Below are positions 1-4,799 of a stretch of 6,133 bases of DNA, in pieces. The stretch spans positions 1 through 6,133 of the forward strand of contig CAKTKX010000081.1 in the NCBI GenBank assembly GCA_934572365.1, read 5' to 3'. Numbering within the stretch: position 1 is the stretch's first letter; the number at the start of each line of letters is the position of its first letter. The position numbers and the translations under genes were made by a program. The notes beneath the pieces were generated by a model. The model did no database searches. It worked only from the letters and a program-made list of their open reading frames with translations, and had not been told where the DNA came from. The DNA comes from an uncultured Oscillospiraceae bacterium. Lineage in GTDB: Bacteria; Bacillota; Clostridia; Oscillospirales; Oscillospiraceae.

Positions 1-15
1 CAAACCATCGGTTTG
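1..15 (-). terminator. Possible operon terminator hairpin, cut by the window edge
   Basis: A perfect 6-bp inverted repeat, CAAACC-GAT-GGTTTG on the minus strand, begins 17 nt after the TAA of the last gene. CCCC directly precedes the left arm (16-19), so the stem could extend if GGGG follows outside the window. Any U-run would also lie outside, so termination cannot be confirmed. Confidence 0.4.
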
Positions 16-31
16 GGGGCATTTTCTGTCT

Positions 32-583
32 TTATGGAATTGTCGAATAGGTGCCGCCCGTTATGGCGTACCCCTCCCCCGGCTTTGGCTGCCACTGGTA
101 GCGGTTCTTCCCTTCCTCCGGGAACAGGCTGGCCATAATTGCGGTAATGACGCCGCCGTGGGTCACGATCACCGTGTCTTCTCCCCGGCGTTCCACCGCT
201 TTGTACGCTGCCAGGACACGCTTCGTCATCTCAGTGCCGCTTTCACCCCCGGGGGGCGGGTTGATCTCCGTGTCGCGGGAAAGCCACGCCTGATAAGCCG
301 GTTCGTCCTTCAGCATCTCATAGCTTTTCATTTCAAATATGCCGAAGTCGATTTCCCGGAAATCCCCCACGACCTCGCAGGGGACATTGCCGAACAGCAG
401 CGCCAGGGTTTCGTTACACCGCCGCATTCCGCTGGTGATGAAATGCGCCGCACCCACGTCGATGGGCGGGCGGTTCGCCAGCGCTTCCCTCCCCGCTTTG
501 GATAATGGCAGGTCGGTGCTGCCGCAGTAGAGATGCTGCTCATTGGCGAGGGTTTGGCCGTGGCGAATGAGGAAAACCGTCAT
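32..583 (-). CDS. cobC: Histidine phosphatase family protein, probable alpha-ribazole phosphatase (CobC type)
   Basis: Would remove the 5'-phosphate from alpha-ribazole phosphate or adenosylcobamide phosphate, the last chemistry of nucleotide-loop assembly. 183 aa, near the family's ~200. Catalytic motif LIRHGQT has His8 as the phosphorylated residue and Arg7 beside it; SGMRRCNET (51-59) is the usual SxxxRxxxT; REIDFGIFE (76-84) supplies the acid, Glu77; PPGGES precedes the second His in VTHGG (His142). Superfamily members also include phosphoglycerate mutases and general phosphatases; the CobC role rests on being last in a cob operon. The frame is open to 676, but ATG 581-583 is chosen because it places the RHG motif at residues 7-9, has GGAGGAG 8 nt upstream, and forms an ATGA overlap with the preceding stop. 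It ends with TAA, the operon's last stop in view. Confidence 0.9.
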   Translation of the reverse strand: MTVFLIRHGQTLANEQHLYCGSTDLPLSKAGREALANRPPIDVGAAHFITSGMRRCNETLALLFGNVPCEVVGDFREIDFGIFEMKSYEMLKDEPAYQAWLSRDTEINPPPGGESGTEMTKRVLAAYKAVERRGEDTVIVTHGGVITAIMASLFPEEGKNRYQWQPKPGEGYAITGGTYSTIP

Positions 584-954
584 TTCAGCCGCTCCTCCAA
601 TCCGCAGAACAGGCGGCTGACCCGGGCGGCTTCTCCGGACAGATACCGGCACAGCAGCCCGTTCATCTGCCGCCACGCCCGCATGTCCGCCCCCATTGGC
701 ACCACGCCGGCGGAGATATCCTCACAAATGAGAATGCTGTCCCGCCACTGTTCCCGGCAAGACCGGAAGAATTCCACGGCATCCACGTCCGACTGCACGC
801 ACCAGAGGGTAAATTCCTCAATATGGTCAATGCACCGTCTGGAAAAGTCGATTTCTCCACCGGTGCAGGTGAAAATGTCGCGCTCCTCCAGGCCAAAGGC
901 GGATTTCGCAAAATCCAGCTTTCCCTGATAAGCGCCGCCGATGATCAAAACCAT
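580..954 (-). CDS. Short CobU-like protein with altered P-loop
   Basis: 124 aa against ~180 for CobU, but with clear ends of the CobU fold. The N-terminus VLIIGGAYQGKLDFA is a P-loop in which the Ser/Thr after GK is Leu13. RCIDH (40-44) may align with the RIxxH segment that carries the guanylylated His, giving His44; this is tentative. LICEDISAGVVP (75-86) matches the family's VxVxNEVGxGIVP. The tail LSGEAARVSRLFCGLEERLK (105-124) matches the usual AAxADxVxxVxxGxPxxLK. The LVDCLTLWxxN segment and its surroundings are missing. The frame is intact, so this is not a frameshifted remnant. A perfect AGGAGG overlaps the cobS stop 5 nt before ATG 952-954, arguing for good translation. It could carry one CobU activity, form a mixed oligomer with the long CobU, or be regulatory. 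Homology is fairly sure; activity is not. Confidence 0.82.
   Translation of the reverse strand: MVLIIGGAYQGKLDFAKSAFGLEERDIFTCTGGEIDFSRRCIDHIEEFTLWCVQSDVDAVEFFRSCREQWRDSILICEDISAGVVPMGADMRAWRQMNGLLCRYLSGEAARVSRLFCGLEERLK
592..598 (-). promoter_or_regulatory. Ribosome binding site fixing the phosphatase start
   Basis: GGAGGAG on the minus strand, 8 nt before ATG 581-583, inside the end of the short CobU-like gene. It supports this start over the in-frame upstream ATG at 674-676. Confidence 0.8.
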
Positions 955-959
955 ACTTC

Positions 960-965
960 CCTCCT
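960..965 (-). promoter_or_regulatory. Ribosome binding site of the short CobU-like gene, overlapping the cobS stop
   Basis: A perfect AGGAGG whose first two bases belong to the TAG stop of cobS, 5 nt before ATG 952-954. Ribosomes finishing cobS would be placed directly at this site. Confidence 0.8.
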
Positions 966-1704
966 ACATTAGCGCGTAGACCGCCACGGCGCACAGTTCG
1001 CCGACGGTCAGCGCGTATCCGGCAATGTCTCCGTTCATGCCGTCCAGAGATTTGTACCCCCGGCGCAGCGCCAGAGCGTACCCGGCGACGCACCCCACCG
1101 GCGCGAAGCCGTATTTTCCGCAAAGGGAAAATCCTGCCGCCAAAAATACGGCCAGCATTCCGGCCAGAATCCACAGCTGCGCCTTGGGCTTTTCCTGCCC
1201 GGCGTACTGGCTGGAGGACATGGGGCGAAGCCCCGTCACCGCCAGCGCTGAACAGCACCGGCTGACCGCCGGGACAAACAGCAAAATCCGGAAATCCGCC
1301 CCTTCGGGGGCGGCGGAAAAGAACGCGAACTGGCTGAGTATCAGCAGGCACAGGCCGATCACGGCAAAAGAGCCGACGTGGGAGTCCTTCAAAATCGCCC
1401 GGCGCTTTTCCAGATCCCGCCAGGATTTCACCGCGTCGGTGACGTCCATGAATCCATCCAGATGGATAAATCCCGTCAGCAGGAAGGGACACGCGCACAG
1501 CGCCAATCCCGCGACCAGCGCCGGGAGCTTCAACACGCGGACAGCCCAGGCAAGCGCCGCCCAAATAATCCCGATTTCCAGCCCCACCACAGGCAGAAAC
1601 AGGAGCATTTTCCCCCTCGCCTTCTCGTCCCAGAGACGGCCGGGAAACGGGATCGCGCAAAACATGGACTGGCACATGGCAAAGGCGCAAAGATAGGTTT
1701 TCAC
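964..1704 (-). CDS. cobS: CobS, adenosylcobinamide-GDP ribazoletransferase (cobalamin synthase)
   Basis: Integral membrane enzyme that joins adenosylcobinamide-GDP to alpha-ribazole or its 5'-phosphate, releasing GMP and finishing the cobamide. The 246 aa match the usual ~250. TGFIHLDGFMDVTDA (residues 77-91) is the family's TGxxHLDGxxDxxD signature with its Asp residues; KDSHVGSFAVIGL (106-118) matches the KDSRxGxxG motif; LDGMNGDIAGYALTVGEL near the C-terminus matches the LGGxTGDxxGAxxExxE motif. Several hydrophobic segments lie between them (for example 33-55, 60-80, 115-130, 136-155 and 178-195). The start is GTG at 1702-1704, overlapping the cobU stop as GTGA, with AAGGGGG 10 nt upstream. 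The next gene begins 9 nt after the stop. Variation inside the motifs (His for Arg, Asn for Thr) is mild; the function is confident. Confidence 0.95.
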   Translation of the reverse strand: MKTYLCAFAMCQSMFCAIPFPGRLWDEKARGKMLLFLPVVGLEIGIIWAALAWAVRVLKLPALVAGLALCACPFLLTGFIHLDGFMDVTDAVKSWRDLEKRRAILKDSHVGSFAVIGLCLLILSQFAFFSAAPEGADFRILLFVPAVSRCCSALAVTGLRPMSSSQYAGQEKPKAQLWILAGMLAVFLAAGFSLCGKYGFAPVGCVAGYALALRRGYKSLDGMNGDIAGYALTVGELCAVAVYALM

Positions 1705-2246
1705 AGCGGCAATGCCCCCTTGTAAAGTCTTGGCCTCCCTGCCGCCACCTCGGCGACAACGTCGCAGGCCGCCGCCAGACGGCGGTCAATGGCGGCGAGG
1801 CTCTTGCGGTACAGCTCCGTGGTCTCGTCGTAGCGCTGGGCGTCGGCGTAAATGAAATCGCTGACGACCACCGCGTTTTTCACGGTTTTCACAAAGGCGA
1901 TCAGTTCGTCGGTGCATCGGTTCGCCCCGTCCAGATCCAGCTGCCAGTTCTTTTCCGCGGGAAACATGGCGTTTTGCAGCAGCGCCGTGGCGCTGTCCAC
2001 CAGGAACGTGCCGTCCCTGTCCGCGATTTCCAGACAGGACAGCATGTTCTTGCTGCATTCGATGGTCTCAAAGTCCAGCCCGTCCCGGTCGGCAACGTGC
2101 CGCCGGATCCGCGCCAAATCCTCGTCGTCCGTAGGGATCATCGTCGCCACATAGTAGCGCTTCCCCGCCCCGGACAGCTTCACCGCAAGCGCCTGTGCCA
2201 AAGTGGATTTCCCGTTTTTCGCGCCGCCGGATAGGAAAACCGTCAT
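1701..2246 (-). CDS. cobU: CobU family: adenosylcobinamide kinase / adenosylcobinamide-phosphate guanylyltransferase (divergent)
   Basis: CobU phosphorylates adenosylcobinamide, then guanylylates it to adenosylcobinamide-GDP for CobS. The 181 aa equal the usual length. P-loop GGAKNGKST is at residues 7-15, YYVATMI at 31-37, then DDEDLARIRRH (40-50), whose His50 sits where family members carry RIxxH, the region of the guanylylated His (His46 in Salmonella CobU). LVDSATALLQN (82-92) matches the usual LVDCLTLWxxN, and the C-terminal helix DRRLAAACDVVAEVAAGRP (154-172) matches the usual NQRxAAxADxVxxVxxGxP. Oddity: the well-conserved NEVGxGIVP stretch is replaced by SDFIYADAQRYD (129-140), so one of the two activities may be changed or need a partner. 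It starts at ATG with GGAGGG 6 nt upstream, overlaps cobT by ATGA and cobS by GTGA. A second CobU-like gene lies two genes downstream. Confidence 0.9.
   Translation of the reverse strand: MTVFLSGGAKNGKSTLAQALAVKLSGAGKRYYVATMIPTDDEDLARIRRHVADRDGLDFETIECSKNMLSCLEIADRDGTFLVDSATALLQNAMFPAEKNWQLDLDGANRCTDELIAFVKTVKNAVVVSDFIYADAQRYDETTELYRKSLAAIDRRLAAACDVVAEVAAGRPRLYKGALPL
1715..1721 (-). promoter_or_regulatory. Ribosome binding site supporting the GTG start of cobS
   Basis: AAGGGGG on the minus strand, 10 nt before GTG 1702-1704, within the last codons of cobU. It supports the GTG start in the GTGA overlap; the resulting N-terminus is of usual length for CobS. Confidence 0.65.
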
Positions 2247-3337
2247 GCTTTTCCCTCCACGGTGAATTGGTCACCCTGCCGGATTTCGTCCAGATATCCG
2301 TCGTCTATCCCCGCCTGATCAAAGGTCGCCATGTCATTCATGACGGCGCAGGCGGCGGAAAGCACCTGGAAGGCCAGCGGACACCCGCTGCCCTCTCCCA
2401 GACGCATCCCCAGCAGGAACAGCGGCTCCAGGCTCATGGCGTCCATGGCAAGGCGGTAGCCGATCTCAAAGGACGCATGGCTGGGGACGAGATAATCCCG
2501 CACCCGGGGACACAGCCGTACCGCGCACAGCGCCGCCACGGCGGAAATAAAACCGTCAATGACCACCGGCCGGTGAGTCGCGGCCGCCCCCAGGAACGCG
2601 CCGCACATGGCGGCAATGTCAAAGCCGCCCACCTTGCTTAGCACATCCACCGGGTCGTCCTTGTCGGGGCGATTCACTTCGATCGCCTGACGGATGACCG
2701 CTTTCTTCCGCAGGAAGCTTTCGTCGGTCACGCCGCCGCCCCTTCCGGTGACGGTCTCCACCTCCGCCGAAAGCAGCACCGCCAGAACGGCGGAGGACGT
2801 AGTGGTGTTGCCGATGCCCATTTCCCCAACGCCGAGAGCGTCGGCGTCCGTGTCCGCGGCAAGCTTGGCACCGGTGAGGATGGCCGTGACCGCCTGCTCC
2901 CGGGTCATGGCGGGGCCGCTCGCAATATTCTGCGTGCCGTAGGCAATTTTCCGGTTCAGCACCGCTTTTTCCCGGATATCGGCGTTGACCCCCACGTCGC
3001 AGACGGTGATGCCGCTGCCGAAATGCCTGGCAAGGACGCTTGCGCCGGTTTTTGCCCGGGTCAGGTTCACCGTCTGCATCAGCGTCACGGACTGGGGCGC
3101 GCTGGACACGCCCTCCGCCACCACGCCGTTGTCGGCGGCAAATACCAGAAGGTGGGTCTTCTCCATTTTATTATGCACCCGGCCGGTGATGCCCGCCAGC
3201 TGGACGGACAGATCTTCCAGCCGCCCCAGGCTTCCGGGGGGCTTCGCCAGCTGCGCCTGACGCTCCCGCGCCTTTTCCATGGCGGATTCGTCCAAAGGAG
3301 AAACGGCGGAAAGCAGTTTGTTCAGTTTTTCTTCCAT
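2243..3337 (-). CDS. cobT: CobT, nicotinate-nucleotide--dimethylbenzimidazole phosphoribosyltransferase
   Basis: Activates the lower-ligand base: transfers phosphoribosyl from nicotinate mononucleotide to a benzimidazole or purine, giving alpha-ribazole phosphate and nicotinate. The 364 aa are close to the family's usual ~350. Family motifs in order: KPPGSLGRLE (residues 32-41), ADNGV, GEMGIGNTT, TGRGGGV, KVGGFDIAAMCGA, and LGMRLGEGSG near the C-terminus. Glu315 in RLGEGSG corresponds to the catalytic Glu317 of Salmonella CobT. The reading frame is open upstream to 3487, but ATG 3335-3337 is chosen: it has GGAGGGG 5 nt away, gives a family-like N-terminus, and avoids a 150-nt overlap with the TIM-barrel gene. 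The stop overlaps the next gene by ATGA (2243-2246). A single CobT, with no ArsA/ArsB-type pair, suggests benzimidazole- or purine-type rather than phenolic lower ligands; this is an inference. Confidence 0.97.
   Translation of the reverse strand: MEEKLNKLLSAVSPLDESAMEKARERQAQLAKPPGSLGRLEDLSVQLAGITGRVHNKMEKTHLLVFAADNGVVAEGVSSAPQSVTLMQTVNLTRAKTGASVLARHFGSGITVCDVGVNADIREKAVLNRKIAYGTQNIASGPAMTREQAVTAILTGAKLAADTDADALGVGEMGIGNTTTSSAVLAVLLSAEVETVTGRGGGVTDESFLRKKAVIRQAIEVNRPDKDDPVDVLSKVGGFDIAAMCGAFLGAAATHRPVVIDGFISAVAALCAVRLCPRVRDYLVPSHASFEIGYRLAMDAMSLEPLFLLGMRLGEGSGCPLAFQVLSAACAVMNDMATFDQAGIDDGYLDEIRQGDQFTVEGKA
2253..2258 (-). promoter_or_regulatory. Ribosome binding site of cobU
   Basis: GGAGGG on the minus strand, 6 nt before ATG 2244-2246, within the last codons of cobT. 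Confidence 0.75.
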
Positions 3338-3339
3338 GT

Positions 3340-4095
3340 TCACCCCTCCAAAATCTGTTCTGCCAGCATCCAACTGACCGCCGGTACCGCCTGAAGCACT
3401 TCCAGTGTAAAGGTCGCCTCCGGGCAGAGCGTCTGCGCCTGCCGGAGCAGCGCGGCCATGGAGATCGTTCCCTCTCCCGGTGCGCAATGGGTATCCTGAG
3501 AGCCGTCATTGTTGTGGATATGGAAATGGGAGAGAAATTCCGCGCAGGCGCTCACCCATTCCTCCACGGGAACCGGGGAGTAGGCGTTCACATGCCCCAC
3601 GTCCAGACACATCCGCAGCCGGGGGTTGTCCACCTCCCGGAAAATCTCGGTCATCATCTCCGGCTGCTCCTCCAGCACGTTTTCCAGCACGATGTCCACG
3701 CCGGGGTCTTCCTTCAAAAATTCTTTCCAGAAAACAATGGACTGCTCCGTGTACCAGCAGGGGTAGTACAGTCTTTCGTTGAAACCCCCGTGAATGACGA
3801 TCTTCCGGGCGTCATACCGCCGTGCCAGGGCAATTGCCTGCCGGTAGCGCAGCGCCGCCAGCTCCCGGGCTTTCGGGTCGACGGCGCAGGGAAACAGCTC
3901 GTTGAAGGGCGCGTGAAGCAATCTTCTTTCCACACCTGCCAGCTCTTTTGTCACGGCGGCGTGAGTTGCCTCAAACTGCTCATCCATATTCCAGGCGGTG
4001 CAGTATTCCGCAATTTCCAGCCCGAGGCCGTGCCGCCGGGCTTCCTCCGCAGCATCCGGGGCGATGGTGGAAAGAAACAGCCGATCTTTTTTCAC
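3340..4095 (-). CDS. TIM-barrel protein, xylose isomerase-like / AP endonuclease 2 superfamily, cobamide operon-associated
   Basis: 251 aa, a usual length for this superfamily of metal-dependent sugar(-phosphate) isomerases, epimerases and EndoIV-like proteins. Putative beta-strand-end metal or substrate residues: LHAPF (His61), IHGGF (His102), VLENVLEE (Glu138), CLDVGHVN (Asp165, His168), FHIHNNDGSQDTH (His192, His194, Asp197, Asp201, His203), the PGEGTI loop (206-211) and TLEV (Glu232). This retained set suggests an active metalloenzyme, not a decayed copy. No signal peptide or membrane segment is seen, so it is probably cytoplasmic. The start is GTG at 4093-4095, overlapping the S-component stop as GTGA; its stop is 2 nt from the cobT start. 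Being locked between the transporter and cobT argues for a role in cobamide uptake or nucleotide-loop assembly, but none of the classical pathway steps calls for such an enzyme. The superfamily is confident; reaction and substrate are unknown. Confidence 0.87.
   Translation of the reverse strand: MKKDRLFLSTIAPDAAEEARRHGLGLEIAEYCTAWNMDEQFEATHAAVTKELAGVERRLLHAPFNELFPCAVDPKARELAALRYRQAIALARRYDARKIVIHGGFNERLYYPCWYTEQSIVFWKEFLKEDPGVDIVLENVLEEQPEMMTEIFREVDNPRLRMCLDVGHVNAYSPVPVEEWVSACAEFLSHFHIHNNDGSQDTHCAPGEGTISMAALLRQAQTLCPEATFTLEVLQAVPAVSWMLAEQILEG
3343..3349 (-). promoter_or_regulatory. Ribosome binding site fixing the cobT start
   Basis: GGAGGGG on the minus strand, 5 nt before ATG 3335-3337. 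Together with the 2-nt gap to the previous stop it decides against the longer in-frame start at 3487. Confidence 0.8.
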
Positions 4096-4799
4096 GCTTC
4101 TTTTCCCCCGTCGTCCAGGATTCCATATTTCGTCTTGATCCGGTCAAGCTTTTCCAGCAGCGGCTTTCCCAGCACCAGCAGCACGATCGCCGTGGCGACG
4201 GCCTGCCTCAGATTCACCGGGAATCCGGAAATATAGAACGCCATGGCTCCCTTGAGGGTGATTCTGGACATCACCAGGAACACCGAGCAGGTGTCCAGCA
4301 GCGGCCCGACAAAAAACGTCACCGCCAGGAATCCGAAAATTCCCATGATCACCGGCTTGCGGGGAAGTCTGCCCTCAGCAAACACAAATCCCGCCAGCAT
4401 ACCACCCGCGCCGTAGGCCATCATCTGCCAGGGGGTGTAGGGACCCTGGCTGTAGAAAAAGTTGCTTGCCAGAGCGCTGATCGCCCCCACCAGAAAGCCG
4501 GATTCAGGGCCGAAGGCAATTCCCGCGATCATGATAATGCCGAAAATCGCCTTGAAGCTGGGGATGGGAATGGCGACCCGCCCGGCCACCGCCAGGGCGC
4601 ACATCACCGCCAGCACCACCAGCTCCCGCGCCTGGGGTCTGCGCCCCTCGAAGGCCAGGAAAAAGGGAATCAGCAGCTCCACGATCACCAGCGTGCTGGT
4701 GACGTAAAACGCCCGCCCGGACAGTCTGCTGCCCAGTATCAGCGTCAGGGGAATCAGTACCAAAAAGACGATTAAAGTGGCAATATGGGATTTTTTCAT
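4092..4799 (-). CDS. ECF transporter S component, probable cobalamin/corrinoid-specific
   Basis: Membrane-embedded substrate-binding subunit, 235 aa, that would capture a vitamin and pass it through the T subunit using the neighbouring ATPases. Hydrophobic segments by eye: about 5-23, 33-50, 58-77, 84-97, 101-117, 125-147, 153-178 and 193-215. The stretch from FGPESGFLVGAISALASNFF (96-115) through SQGPYTPWQMMAYG (117-130) matches, from memory, a group of Firmicutes S components that includes predicted B12 transporters. A64, A68 and A72 form an AxxxA-type face in segment 58-77, like the TM1 motif S components use to contact EcfT. Two hydrophobic segments precede this one, so the protein appears longer at the N-terminus than a six-helix S component. 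It starts with ATG behind GGGGGA (4807-4812), overlaps the ATPase stop by 4 nt and the next gene by GTGA. Corrinoid specificity comes from context with cobT, cobU and cobS; another vitamin cannot be excluded. Confidence 0.88.
   Translation of the reverse strand: MKKSHIATLIVFLVLIPLTLILGSRLSGRAFYVTSTLVIVELLIPFFLAFEGRRPQARELVVLAVMCALAVAGRVAIPIPSFKAIFGIIMIAGIAFGPESGFLVGAISALASNFFYSQGPYTPWQMMAYGAGGMLAGFVFAEGRLPRKPVIMGIFGFLAVTFFVGPLLDTCSVFLVMSRITLKGAMAFYISGFPVNLRQAVATAIVLLVLGKPLLEKLDRIKTKYGILDDGGKEA
4104..4109 (-). promoter_or_regulatory. Weak ribosome binding site for the GTG start of the TIM-barrel gene
   Basis: GGGGGA on the minus strand, 8 nt before GTG 4093-4095. It matches the anti-Shine-Dalgarno less well than the sites of the cob genes, so translation probably depends on coupling through the GTGA overlap. 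Confidence 0.5.

Noticed and set aside
584..676. 31-residue N-terminal extension of the phosphatase
   Set aside because: The RHG motif should be at the very N-terminus; the inner ATG has GGAGGAG and forms the ATGA overlap.
1025..1696. Plus-strand open frame opposite cobS
   Set aside because: No domain, low-complexity shadow composition, and no matching operon context.
827..1789. Minus-strand open frame of 320 codons in another frame across cobS
   Set aside because: Arg/Gly-rich with no family motifs; cobS in the competing frame has its signature motifs and fits the gene chain.
2261..2275. Short inverted repeat GGTGA-ATTGG-TCACC near the cobT 3' end
   Set aside because: Only 5 bp, fully within codons, with no T-run; likely chance.
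3338..3487. 50-residue N-terminal extension of CobT
   Set aside because: It would overlap the TIM-barrel gene by about 150 nt, its sequence looks like an out-of-frame reading, and a strong ribosome binding site serves the inner ATG.
3487..4236. Long plus-strand open frame opposite the TIM-barrel gene
   Set aside because: Antisense shadow in GC-rich coding DNA; no recognisable domain, and the minus strand encodes a clear family protein with a ribosome binding site and coupled junctions.
3948..4775. Plus-strand open frame of 275 codons opposite the S component
   Set aside because: Composition dominated by His, Gln, Arg and Gly with no domain, as expected for the reverse of a hydrophobic membrane protein gene.
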